A DNA stretch of 64,000 bases from Bromus sterilis. Taxonomy: Eukaryota; Streptophyta; Magnoliopsida; Poales; Poaceae. Where the stretch lies: NCBI GenBank assembly GCA_950022295.1, contig OX465600.1:306104031-306168030 (forward strand), read 5' to 3'. The notes below the pieces were generated by a model. The model was not told where the DNA came from. It saw only the letters and a list, made by a program, of their open reading frames with translations, and did not search any database. Below, in pieces: positions 46,216 to 56,782 of this stretch; position 1 is the stretch's first letter; the number at the start of each line of letters is the position of its first letter. Position numbers and translations under genes: made by a program.

Positions 46216-47154
46216 ATCCCAAGATTGCATATGTGATTTGCTTATTTGATCAACTTTTGATCTTCAGTAGTTTTAGAAGATCTTGTTAGAGATATAGTAT
46301 ATGCTAATAAGTAGATTTATAATTGCATAATCACTAGGGATGATTATTTTAAGAGGCTTCAACATTCTGCTCTAATAAGGTAATGCAAAACTGATTTTTC
46401 ACAAGAGAAGGGAAGGTGATGGCCAGGCTCTTGTCTTGTCTATGATCAGAACATAGATCACAATAGATCATTAAGTTCTATTTTGCAACTACAAAATTGG
46501 ACAATACCTTTAGATGGTGAGGTTTGAATTTTGTTAACTAGCGTTTCCAGTAGTTCAGAGCTACTACTTTACTGGCAATATTCAGGTGGATGGTCTGTAT
46601 TTCAAATTTCGAATACAAGTAATGCACTTCTGGAAGTTCTATCTATTGAATGTCCATGCTGCCAATATCTAATATAATTTCATCGTGAGCACCCAAGAAC
46701 CGCAACTCTGTCGCCATTCATGATTGATAGCCTATCGCATGCAGAGAGAGTAATTAGTGTTTGCCTCATGCATTATGTCATATTGTAGTTGCATCATACG
46801 CCTCTTGTATAATTTTCACCGATGACATATGTAGATAGCAGATTATTATTGCAAGATGTTGTGCCTAATGTGTTGTCTTGTTAATACTGCATTTCTCTCT
46901 TCCTAACAAAGTGATACTTCTATGTCAGTTTTATCTAATTTTTCTCTATATTCATTCCTTCTATTGACTTCAGATTGTGTATATATGCAAATGCATGTAT
47001 GACTGCCCTTAGGTTCAGAAGAACCATATTATCCGATACTGGAATCCAATCGGGGAACTTGGTTATTGACCCACTAATCTTTCCCTCTTTCGAGTCCAAG
47101 TCTCAAGAGGGCGCTCAGGTGTACTTGTAGTCAAGGGAGTTTATCTCGCTTCTA
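46216..47154. other. Unannotated AT-rich stretch
   Basis: No supported frame or repeat. It lies between gene-like fragments and the LINE inside the candidate Helitron. Confidence 0.35.
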
Positions 47155-48872
47155 TTGAGGTTCCAGCAGAGATGCAAGGACTTCTATCTGCATTTCAATG
47201 TATATTGGGAGAGCCCACTGACTTCAGAAGAAAGAAAAGAAGTCATCCCAGTCATCTACTATTTTCTGCCACTCATGACGTCGGCATCTTTGCCAACCCT
47301 TCCTTTGAGGAACTCCGCGCCATCTCCGACATCCTTGGGGTCTTCGGCGCTGCTAGTGGTCTTATAACCAACAAGACCAAGTCGGAAGTTTTCCCTACCC
47401 GCTGCAACAACATTGACCTTCACACCATCCTTGCGTCCTTCCCGGCCAAGATCATGGAGTTCCCAGGTCGCTACCTTGGACTCCCCCTCCACTACAAGCG
47501 CCTACGTCGGGTTCATCTCCAGTACCTCATCGACAAGGCCCGCGCCCGCCTCCCGGGTTGGATGGGAAAAAATATGACTCGCATTGCTAGGGTGACTTTG
47601 GCCAAGTCGGTCCTCACTTCCATCATTACCTTCCACCTCACGGTACTGCCGATGCCGAAATGGGCACAACGGCTGTTCGACCGCACCTCTCGACGTTTTA
47701 TTTGGCATGGTGATGATCAGGAGGCCGCCAGCGGTGGCCACTCTCTTGTGAACTGGAAGACTGTGTGCAGGCCAAAATCTCTGGGCGGGCTAGGGATTGC
47801 AGATCTCGAAAGATTTGGCAGGGCTTTGCGGCTGCGTTGCCCTGGCTTCAGTGGACTGAGCCTGATCGGCCTTGGGTGGGCTCCCCTCTTCCTTGCGACG
47901 CCTCTGACATGAACTTTTTCCGGGCGTCCACTAAGATCACCCTTGGTAACGGTCAAACCGCCCTCTTCTGGCATGATTCCTGGTCATCGGGTGGACCTCT
48001 CTCCATCAGGGCCCCTAACCTTTTCAAGATCGCCACTAGGAAGAATAGAACTGTCAGTGCTGAGCTCCATAACGACACCTGGATCCAGTCGATTGCTCAT
48101 CTTACCAATCTCACACAGTTTGCCGAGTTTTTGGACATTGCCACCATCATTCAGGACACGAACCTCTTGGAGGATCAGGCCGACACCATTAGGTGGCTAT
48201 GGACGGAGGACGGATGCTACTCCGCGGCCTCGGCCTACGCGATTCAGTTCCAAGGATCCTTCCCTAAGTTTGAGCCACCTAAAGTCTGGAGGGCTTTTGC
48301 GGAGCCCAAAGCCAAGTTCTTTGCCTGGCTTGTCCTCCATAAGCGCATCTTCACGGCCGACCTGCTTGCCACCAAGGGCTGGCCACATGATCCCACCTGC
48401 CAGCTCTGTCTCACCCATCCGGAGACTGTGGCTCACTTGTGTATGGAATGCCCGTTCACGGTGGCGGTTTGGAACACCATCGATACGTGGTCTGAGGATA
48501 AGCTCGGGCCTTTCATTGGGACTCTGAACTCCGTTGACTCGGCGTGGTGTAAGATCATTTCGAACACAACCTCTGCCAATGCTCGTGTTCGTAGTGCGAG
48601 AATCACCTACATCATGTGGAATGTCTGGAAGGAGAGAAACAGGCGCATCTTCGATGGTAGGCGCCAAACCTATCTTGAGGTGGCCTTCCTCGCTTATGAG
48701 GAACTTCGTCAGGTTTTAGGTGTGTTGCACCCTTCGGGGCCGCCGCGTGTTGTTCAGCTTGGGGAGTAATCCGCATGTGGATCTCCTGTCGTGTGGGTTG
48801 TAAGACCTTTGTTCTCTCTTCTTCTATATATGAATAGGCAGAGCTCCTGCCAAGTTTTCGCTAAAAAAAATC
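47155..48872 (+). mobile_element. 5'-truncated LINE: reverse transcriptase C-terminus, zf-RVT and poly(A)
   Basis: Two overlapping plus-strand frames (47172-47912 and 47765-48769) carry the thumb-like region (GRYLGLPLHYKRLRRVHL, GWMGKNMTRIARVTLAKSVL, SRRFIWHGDD, RPKSLGGLGIADLERF) and the zf-RVT domain (WRAFAEPKAKFFAWLVLHKR, CQLCLTHPETVAHLCMECPF). One frameshift near 47840 separates them. The catalytic YADD region is missing. The 3' end GAGCTCCTGCCAAGTTTTCGCT runs into eight A at 48865-48872. Confidence 0.85.
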
Positions 48873-50020
48873 CTGATGGATTGAAGAGGAATGGAGCGAA
48901 TAGCCAAGTGATAACCAAGAACATATCCCTCCTTTTTACTTCATGGATCTTGTCAGCATACAGGATACTGTCCAATGTGCAATAGTTGAAGTATCCGCAC
49001 GCCACAATTTTGTCTGCAATCTAATTATTTTGTGATGTAGTAATTTCAGGGGATAGAGAATCTGAGATGCAACTCTCTTCAGTATCTTCATTTCTTGATT
49101 ATATTAATGAAACTTAAACTAGGCATCTCTTATCTAGGTAGTAACAGGGATTTTATTACCGCTGAAAAGATAAAGAACTCCAGTTTCCTTTATTTAGAGA
49201 AATATAGGGGTATTTTGTACTAGCTCACTGTATGATGTGATGTGTTCTAAACATGGCCTTTGTGACCTGTGCAACGATTTTCTATTTCTCTTACTGATCA
49301 TTAAATCTTTATACGTACGTTTGCTTGAATGTCTTAACGTCACTGCTATTGCCAGCTAACTTATGATGATAATTTCATGATACATGGCATACATTTCAGT
49401 CTAGAAAAACTTAATTTGTACAAAAGATAAATAAGGGATTGCTAATTTTGGTTTATGAACTTGATGCTTGTGTCATATTCCACTTGTTCTGTAAACCAAG
49501 GTAATGTCCTCTTCTAGCAAGAATTTGATCGTCGAATTATCATTCTCTGATTCAAAGGATAATCATGTTGCCCAAGACCACTACGAGCCCACAACATGAT
49601 TTGAACTGCAAAGGGGAAGGGGTGAGTCCTGTTGACTACCCATATACTGGCAAAACATGAACATTGTTGCAAGAAATACGGACCACATTGGCAGTTGGAA
49701 TATTGATAGCCTAATAAATATAATTAAGATGTTGTTCCTTGTACTATCAATTGTTAGTACTAGGATACTATCAATAGAAACGAACGATTAGAAATGAACG
49801 ATTAGAAATGGGGTGTTTTTTATGTGATTCATAGTACTAGGATACTATCAATAGAAACGAACGATTAGAAATGGGGTGTTTTTTATGTGATGGAAAATTG
49901 TGTTCATGGTGGAGAGACGTGGAGTGGAGGCAAGTTGGGTGATGGGTGGAGATGAGAGAGGTAGGATGTCCGTAAATAGCATGACACAATATAAATTGGC
50001 ATATGTGTGAGAGTGGATTT
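48873..50020. other. Unannotated stretch with a local tandem duplication
   Basis: No coding frame. It lies in the candidate Helitron; the only structure I see is the duplication at 49755-49891. Confidence 0.4.
49755..49891. repeat. Imperfect tandem duplication of about 60-74 bp
   Basis: TAGTACTAGGATACTATCAA...TTTTTTATGTGAT is present at 49755-49828 and again at 49832-49891. The first copy carries an extra 14-bp unit (GAACGATTAGAAAT), so a shorter repeat lies within the larger one. Confidence 0.9.
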
Positions 50021-50022
50021 TT

Positions 50023-50402
50023 GGATCTCGAGCTCCATGGAGCTTGATTTTGAAAATATTCGAAATCATATTTTTAAGTTTTAAAAAAATCTGAAAAAAT
50101 CACATGTGAGCATATAGATGTGTACTACATTCGTGTTAAATTTCATGATGAAATACTCTTTCGTGTGAGCTGTGCAAAAAAGACAAAATGAACACTTTTT
50201 GTGATGAATAGTATGTTGGTAGAAAAGCATGATTTTGGTTTTTTTGCACAGCTCACACGGATGAGTATTTTGACATGAAATTTTACAGGAATGAAGTATA
50301 CATATGTATGTTCAAGTGTGATTTTTTCAGATTTTTTTGAAACCTATAGATTTGATTTTTGAAAGTTTTAAAAACCAAGCTCAATAGAGCTCGAGCTCCA
50401 TT
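50023..50402. mobile_element. Fold-back element (MULE-type MITE candidate)
   Basis: The left arm GGATCTCGAGCTCCATGGAG and the right arm CTCAATAGAGCTCGAGCTCC are inverted copies, and pairing continues inward through the TTTTTGCACAGCTCACACG / CGTGTGAGCTGTGCAAAAAA blocks, over most of its 380 bp. Long inverted repeats without coding suit Mutator-type MITEs. I could not confirm a 9-bp target duplication. Confidence 0.7.
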
Positions 50403-50642
50403 AGAGATTTCCGCATATGAGTGCACTATGAGATCGAACATCTCTTGATTATATAATTTATTGTTCCGTAGCAACGCACGGGTAGCTTACTATTTATCTA
50501 AATGTACCCCATCCGTTACTTTTTACTTCAGATATAAGACTTGTCTGAAGTTAAACTGTATAAAGTTTGATCAATTTTACAGGGATAACTATCAACATTC
50601 AAAATGTGAAACCAATATCATTATGCGTTATGAACTTCGTAT

Positions 50643-50653
50643 TGTATAGCTTT
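50643..50653. repeat. 11-bp target duplication TGTATAGCTTT, left of LINE
   Basis: Identical to 53114-53124 on the other side of the LINE at 50654-53113. Confidence 0.85.
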
Positions 50654-53113
50654 TCTTTGAGTTGTAAAGACAGCATGAAAGGCTCCTACTGTTATTTATA
50701 TATAAAGCATAAGGTTACAAGTTACAAGATCCCCATTAGGGACCAAAGACAGCAGATCAAGGTAGAGTAGTACAAATGTGATTTAAGAAGGGTACAAGAT
50801 CTTGTTTAACTCTCAAAGAGAGCACCCTAAGGTCAGCTTATAGTAGTCTAGACCAGCCTTGCACAGTGGGTTGGACTCCTTCAAAGTAATTGTTATTCCT
50901 CTGCTTCCAGATGTTCCAGGCTGCCAAGATGATGGTTTCTTTGAATAGAGGTTTATTCCATCTCCTTCTAGATTCAGCAAACATGTTCTGCATGTCAGTG
51001 GTAGTGTTCCACTGGATGTTCAAAGTATTCCAACACCTTTTGCTGAACTGGCATTCAAAAAACAGGTGCCTGTAAGTTTCCAGGTCAGGTGTGTCAGAAA
51101 GCAGACAGGAATGGTCGTCTCCAATATTCCAATGTCTTCTAAGAAGGATGTCTCTGGTGTTGAGCCTATCCATCAACATTAGCCAGGAAAAATCTTTGAG
51201 TTTGAGGATGCATTTGGATTTCCAAATGGAGGTGATATAAACCTCAGCATGCAGCTCTCGAAAGCAGTGTCTGTAGAACTTTTTGGGGGTGAAAGTAGTT
51301 TCTCCCCAACATGGGATCCACTCATCAGATTGCCAAGGGGTGGTACTGTTGTCATTTTTAATCTAGGTGAGCATGTTGAACTCCTCAAAGGCTTAAGGAG
51401 ACATCGGGAGTTGAAACAGGTTCTGAACCTCAAGACTTCCCAACACTTGAGCAACTGTAAGATCCTTATTGAGCGCAAATGAGTAAAGCCTAGGCATCTG
51501 CTCCTCCAAAGGACTGTCCCCATACCATACATCTTTCCAGAATAGAATAGAGTCCCTAGCTCTGGCCACACATGTAGTGATGCCCCTGTAGGTATCTAGC
51601 AGATTGTATAGATCTTTCCACCAAAAGGAGCCATATGGGGGTAAGGCTAGAGGAGGGCATTGAGATTAGTACTTATGCCAAATGATCATAACCCAGGGAG
51701 TGTCATGCCTATGCATAAATTTGTGCCAGACTTTCAACAGTAGAGCAATATTTTGGATCTTAATATTTATGATCCCTAGACCCCCTCTTTTCTTGGGTCT
51801 ACATACGAGGTGCCAAGCAGCAAGGGAGTGAGCATTTGCATTTCTGTCCTGCGATTTCCTCCAGAGACAGTGTCTTCTAGCTCTATCAAACAACTCAATG
51901 ATCCTGTCCGGAATCTTGATCACGCACATGGTATAGGAAATGAGAGATGATAGGGCTGAGTTAAACAGTTGAACTCTGCCCCCAAAGTATAGCCACATGG
52001 TTGTACTGGTAAGTTTTCTCTCAATCCTATCCACCAGAGGCATAAGTTTAGATACAGTAGGTTTGGTGGTACCCACGGGCAGACCCAGATAGGTAAATGA
52101 AAAAGTTCCCACCTGAAAACCAAAAAGGCTGGCAAGATCTTGGACTTCATTATCGGATATGTTGATGGGCATCAGTTGAGACTTTCCATAGTTTATTTTC
52201 AGTCCATTAGCATTGGCATAAGAATCCAGGATAAGTTTGACGGTCAGAAGTTCTTCAGGAATGGTTGGCAGTATGATTAAGGTATCGTCAGCATGCTGAA
52301 TAACTGGGTAGTCCTCAGAACCAGGTTGAGAGGTAGGGAGGGACATCTTCCCTTCCATCCAGGCTCTGTTGATAATAGACTGAAGAAGATCTGTTGTGAG
52401 CACAAACAACAAGGGAGACAAAGGATCTCCTTGTCACACACCTCTGCGGCAATTAAAGGGAATACCAGGCACACCATTGAGCAAAACAGAGGAAGAACCA
52501 GAGGCTAAAATATTCTTAATCCAATACATCCATCTAGCATCAAAGCCTTTGCATTCCATAATTTTGAGAATGGTTGAGTGCTCCATTGTATCAAATGCTT
52601 TTGCAAAATCAAGCTTCAGAATCACAGCTTTACCTCCAGAAGCTTTGCATTGATGGATATATTCAAAACCCCATGCTAGGCAATCTTGAATTGTCCTGGA
52701 TTTAATGAAACCATACTGATTTCTATGCACTAGCAGAAGGATTCATTTTTGTAATCTATTGGCCAGCAGTTTAGGCAAGATTTTGAGAGCACAATTTAAC
52801 AAAGAAATTGGTCTGAAATCATTAACAGTCTGGGGAGACAGCCCTTTAGGAATCAGGGTGATCAAAGAGCTATTTAGACATTGCAAATTAATCTTTCCAA
52901 CCCAAAAATCCTCACATAGCTTATAGAAGTCAGGGGCAATGATGTCCCAACAACTTTTGAGGAAGTGCCCATTAAAACTGTCAGGCCCAGGGGACTTATC
53001 TGCAGGCATGTGCTTAATCACTAGATCAATCTCATCTTTGGAGAAAGGGGCAGAAAGAACGTCGAGGCCAGGCACATTGGGTATGAGGTGTTCCACCTGG
53101 AAATCGAAATGGG
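50654..53113 (-). mobile_element. 5'-truncated LINE with reverse transcriptase and zf-RVT, several stops
   Basis: On the minus strand the frame from 53096 carries reverse transcriptase blocks in order: MPADKSPGPDSFNGHFLKSC, FRPISLLNCALKILPKLLAN, then after TGA HRNQYGFIKSRTIQDCLAW, LKLDFAKAFDTMEHSTIL, then after a second TGA (expected RGVRQGDPLSP) PLLFVLTTDLLQ and the catalytic box as QHADDTLIIL. The zf-RVT end (HLFFECQFSKRCWNTL) is at about 51000. Tyr of the YADD box is His. The 3' tail is AAAGA-like, short. An 11-bp target duplication flanks it. The endonuclease part is missing. Confidence 0.87.
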
Positions 53114-53124
53114 TGTATAGCTTT
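53114..53124. repeat. 11-bp target duplication TGTATAGCTTT, right of LINE
   Basis: Partner of 50643-50653; after it the Stowaway interior continues (GATATTGTAGATGTTAATA). Confidence 0.85.
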
Positions 53125-53143
53125 GATATTGTAGATGTTAATA

Positions 53144-53404
53144 CTCCCTCCGTTCCTTGATATAAAGTGCCTAATGTTTTGAGAAAAATTCAAAAATACA
53201 TGACATATTGGTATTATACCACACGTCTAGATAAATAAACCTATGAAAAGAGATAGAACGGAGAGTCTCTTTTCTATTATTGGCTGATTCAAACTGTTTT
53301 TCTTGATTTTTTCTAGGAAAAGATCAGTCCAATTGTAGCATTACACGTACATGTTAATATTCAGACAAAAAGCTTATGCACCTTATATCAAGAAACGGAG
53401 GGTG
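53144..53404. mobile_element. Stowaway MITE, 261 bp, nested in another Stowaway
   Basis: The ends CTCCCTCCGTTCCTTGATATAAAGTGC-like and GCACCTTATATCAAGAAACGGAGGG-like are inverted and flanked by TA (53142-53143, 53405-53406). Size and termini are standard for Mariner-derived Stowaway MITEs. Confidence 0.88.
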
Positions 53405-53489
53405 TATTTTTCAATATAACTTTGGTCAAACTTTATAAAGTTTAACTTCTAAAATCATAATAGCGGAGTAAAAAGAAGCGAAGAGAGTA

Positions 53490-54405
53490 GATTCATTATG
53501 TATCAGGATGTGTTATGTCATGGTATCATATTATTCATTAACTATTTGTCACATAATCAAATTTCCTTTGAGATGTGTTTATTTTCCCACTACGGCAAGC
53601 CTAATGTACTACTTTTCCCCTAGCGCTTGCATGCATGCATCAATGCATTGACCTAGGGGTCAAAATGGAGTGGAAAATTTCCGCTTAACCGAAGGAAAAA
53701 CGGAAATGGAAAGGAAATGTGAAAACATAAATGGAAATTTACAAAACGGAAATGGAAGTGAATTTTTTTATGTGAAAACGGAAACAAAAACGAAACGGTG
53801 TTTTTCGGAGGAACAGACACAGAAATGGAACTTTTCGTTTCGGTGAATATGGAACTTTCCGGTTTTACTATGGGACTGTCTCTGCTTTCCTTACCATCAC
53901 CTAACAACACTCAATAATAGTATGTGCCGAATGGTCCATGTGAGGCACAAGCTCTATAACCACACACGTACTTAATTAGACCCATACACAATTGTTTAGT
54001 ACTACTACAATATTGCGCTAAGTCACTTACATATTCATATCATCTTGTAGCCATGTCAACGAGTGTTTATGTTTTCGGTTTCTCTATGGCTCAAGGGTTT
54101 TCAAGTTTCGGTAACGTCCACTTATAAAAAAACATATGTATTTGCTATCATTGTTTTAGTTTTAGCTAAGGGTGATGCCTCCACTCTCTCCACTCAACAT
54201 TGTTTTGGTCTCATTGCATCCACCGGTATATTCTCAAGGTAAAAAAAATAATAAACAAAAAGGACAATCAATTTTAGTTTTTTCATTATTTTTTCTTAGA
54301 TTTTTACTCAAAACAATATTTCTTTCAAAAATGATTTAATAATTAAATTATACTAAGTTTACTAAACTTACACATATTTTAAAACTATAAATTATTTGTT
54401 AACTG
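53490..54405. other. Unannotated stretch with a GGAAA-rich tract
   Basis: No gene. At 53650-53860 the sequence is dominated by GGAAA, CGGAAA and AAACGG units and begins TAGGGGTCAAAATGGAGTGG, which recalls hAT-type ends, but I find no partner terminus. Confidence 0.35.
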
Positions 54406-54436
54406 TTCCCGCAGCAACGCGCGGGGTATCATCTAG
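54406..54436 (+). mobile_element. Helitron 3' terminus
   Basis: Hairpin CCCGCAGCAACGCGCGGG is followed by GTATCATCTAG and T. This is the typical grass Helitron 3' end. The matching 5' end was not identified; it may be the one at 45223 or one I missed. Confidence 0.65.
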
Positions 54437-55182
54437 TTTTAGAATAAGTGTCGTGTACATTCTGGTTAATGATACAATTCTAACTGTTTTTTCAGTGCAA
54501 GTGCAGTGCAGTCTATTAGTAAAGTTCCAAGCCGTATATTCGGTCGTTATAATTCAGACGATGTAGTGACATTAATTATAGAAAAAAGCATACGTACCAA
54601 CATAAGCGGATACATTTGATTTCTCAGTCGTCGATGAAATGAAGTTGCTTTAGAATATGCGCATAAACCTTTTTAAGTATTTGAATTCCGAAGTGATAAA
54701 CGATGATTTAGCGTTTATTAGTGAATAACAGGCCGTATCCGTCGGGTCAAGAGAATGTCTTGTGTAGAGTGCCACTTGCACCAAAGTCAAGTTGATCTTA
54801 CCTATACGTTGTTTTCATTTAAATCTATTCTCCGTCGTGAAATAGATAGAATTCCAATCAACTTCGGGAAAATCTTACAAAATTATACAGATTGTTGACT
54901 TTGTTGACAGCTGCTGATAAATATCCTAAGAGCAAATAATGCATCCAAAGCATCTCCAAAATTTTGGTGTTAATAATTAACGTTCGATGGGGTTTTCTGC
55001 CAAATTTGTATTTTTCAATCATGAAGGCTTAAGTTATGCTACTACATTGTTGTAACTTTAAGTGTTATTAACATTAACATTGTAGGAGAGTTTTTTGGCT
55101 TACCATGTTCAATTTTTGAGATACCTGACAGCTTGTGCCAATCGGCAGGGATTTAAGCATCGAGAGTAGAGAAAGTGTTATT
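54437..55182. other. Unannotated AT-rich stretch
   Basis: No frame or terminus. The phrase TGCACCAAAGTCAAGTTGATC near 54777 has a diverged copy near 62585 (TGCACCAAACTTAAGTTGACC), hinting at a shared unclassified repeat. Confidence 0.35.
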
Positions 55183-55515
55183 ATGAGCTCAAGCTCACAT
55201 AATCCTTTTGTTAACATTAAATCAAAATAAATTGAAAAAAAACATAAATATCTAAAAAAATCGTGACAAACATTAAGAAAAGTTTTATATTTGTGCAAAA
55301 AATTTATGACATCACATTTGTGAAGGTGTGGAAAAAAAACAAAATTAATGCTCAAAAATTATTTAAAACAGCCTTTTTTAGCATCCATTTTATTTTTTCA
55401 CTCACACCTTCACAAATATGATCTCAAGACGAAATTTGACACCCATCTAAAACTTTTCTCAATGTTTCCTAAAAAAAGTAGTTATTTTAATTTAACTGTT
55501 CACCCGAGCTTATGT
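55183..55515. mobile_element. Fold-back element (MULE-type MITE candidate)
   Basis: Arms of about 150 bp pair across a short A-rich centre; matching blocks include CATTAAGAAAAGTTTTA against TAAAACTTTTCTCAATG and ACATTTGTGAAGGTGTG against CACACCTTCACAAATAT. The outer ends contain AGCTCAAGCTCA and CGAGCTTATG. No coding, no clear target duplication. Confidence 0.6.
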
Positions 55516-55867
55516 AAAAGCGTTTAGATACCTACTAAATACTTTTATATTTATTTACCAAGAAAATATAATATATTGCATGCATCGGCCCGTAAAAAGT
55601 GCCACTTACAATAATTAATAAACGTGAGACAACGCAGAACCATAGGGCACTTCGGTCGTCCTGAAAAGATTAGAAAAAAACGCCCCAGGCAGCACCCACG
55701 GGCGACAGGGCGAACCCTAGCGCGCCGCGGCGGTCTCCTCCCCTTCCGACCCTCCTCCCCACCACCGCCATGAGGCGCCATCAGGTAAAGCCTGGATGGC
55801 GTACGTAGCGGTGGGACTGCCGTTCCTCTCTACTTGGGGCTCGGGCTGGCACGAAACGACCTCTTTA

Positions 55868-56150
55868 GAGCATTTCCAATAGCTTGTATGTAAATGTTGT
55901 TGATAAAATGTCCATGTCATCAACCAACAAGCTATCATATAACTACTTTAATGGGTTGTATGTAAGTCAATCAAAAAAGGTAAAAAAATAAATGTGGTTG
56001 CTTTCTATTCTACCTTAAAGCTTGTGCAATAGGTGTTGGTTAATCTACATACAACTTTGTTCTCTCACCTTATTTATTGCATATCACATCATCAATATAT
56101 CTTAGGTGGCAAATTAACCAACATCTATCTTACAACCATTGAAGATGCCC
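55868..56150. mobile_element. Tourist-like MITE (PIF/Harbinger), 283 bp
   Basis: The ends GAGCATTTCCAATAGCTTGT and, inverted, GGGCATCTTCAATGGTTGT match. TTA flanks both sides (55865-55867, 56151-56153), the PIF/Harbinger target duplication. Confidence 0.8.
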
Positions 56151-56257
56151 TTAGAAGAAACGTGAGGCTGTCGCGAGGCTCCTCGGTGCGGTGGTGGGCG
56201 GGTAGGACGGCGACGCGCGCGCCTCCAAGCGGCGCAAGCATGCTGCTTGCTCTCTAA

Positions 56258-56528
56258 AGCTGGTCACAGTGGAAGTAACTTCAGCAGTAATATAGATGCC
56301 ACCTAAGCAAAAAAGATGATGTGACAGCTAATTAATTAGGAGAGAGGGAAATGGATTAACTTAGCTAGTTACCATCACATTACTTTTCCCAAAATAGAAT
56401 AAGTCTAAACTAATAAATAAAATCATCTATATTACTACCTTAAAATTACTTTGCATTGTAAAAGTACTAACATAGATTAATAACATGAACATGTTACTAC
56501 TCTAAATTACTTTGCGGTGTGACCAGCC
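56258..56528. mobile_element. Tourist-like MITE (PIF/Harbinger), 271 bp
   Basis: The ends AGCTGGTCACAGTGGAAGTAA and, inverted, GGCTGGTCACACCGCAAAGT match; TAA flanks both sides (56255-56257, 56529-56531). Interior blocks AACATGTTACTA-like are typical of this MITE type. Confidence 0.82.
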
Positions 56529-56735
56529 TAAGGTGTGGAGGCTTTGTCCAGCCATATAGACGGTGCTAGGCTGCGGGCGACCACCCTAGCTCGGCCTCCA
56601 GCTGGTAGGGCTCGCAATGTTGCAGTGGTGGTGGCAGGCTTCAACGGTGGGGCACGCCGGTGGAAGGCGCTGCCGCCGGCGGTGGTGGCTGGGCGTGCTT
56701 GTCGGGATCCGGATGGATCTCTCGATTTCGGCCTG

Positions 56736-56752
56736 GATATCAACCGTGACTT
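56736..56752. repeat. 17-bp target duplication, 3' side of the large LINE
   Basis: GATATCAACCGTGACTT equals 61378-61394 except for one T/C change at a CG site. Confidence 0.92.
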
Positions 56753-56782
56753 TTTTTTAGGGGGAAAGCCTCTTGGCTAGCT

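Larger units (their letters stand above)
45223..50492 (+). mobile_element. Candidate Helitron, with a later LINE inside
   Basis: The left end TCTCTACTCCTATAAAAATG, preceded by A, resembles Triticeae Helitron 5' ends. The right end has a hairpin CCGTAGCAACGCACGG (50466-50481) followed by TAGCTTACTA and T; the canonical CTAGT is degenerate here. No Rep/helicase gene is seen, so it would be non-autonomous. The two ends are paired only by order and by the hairpin type. Confidence 0.42.
50507..53487. mobile_element. Stowaway MITE split by a LINE and by a second Stowaway
   Basis: The left half (50507-50653) starts CCCCATCCGTTACTTTTTAC after TA; the right half (53407-53487) ends GGAGTAAAAAGAAGCGAAGAGAG before TA. 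The inner parts GTATAAAGTTTGATCAA and TTGGTCAAACTTTATAAAG are inverse. Taking out the LINE (50654-53113 plus one duplication) and the inner Stowaway (53144-53404) gives an element of about 250 bp with the known interior GATATTGTAGATGTTAATA. Confidence 0.8.
55690..56752 (+). other. GC-rich gene-like sequence interrupted by two MITEs and a LINE
   Basis: After removal of the MITEs (55868-56150, 56258-56528) and the LINE, the segments 55690-55867, 56151-56257, 56529-56752 and 61395 onward join. The plus strand begins GGGCGAACCCTAGCGCG, a plant leader-like phrase, with ATGAGGCGCCATCAG at 55770 followed by GTAAAG. The last piece has an open frame (56535-56752, RPPAGRARNVAVVVAGFNGG) that would run on at 61395. 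I recognise no protein; it may be a decayed first exon or older transposon DNA. Confidence 0.35.

Noticed and set aside
53650..53860. Possible hAT element starting TAGGGGTCAAAATGG
   Set aside because: No inverse terminus or 8-bp duplication could be found, so only the GGAAA-rich tract is reported.
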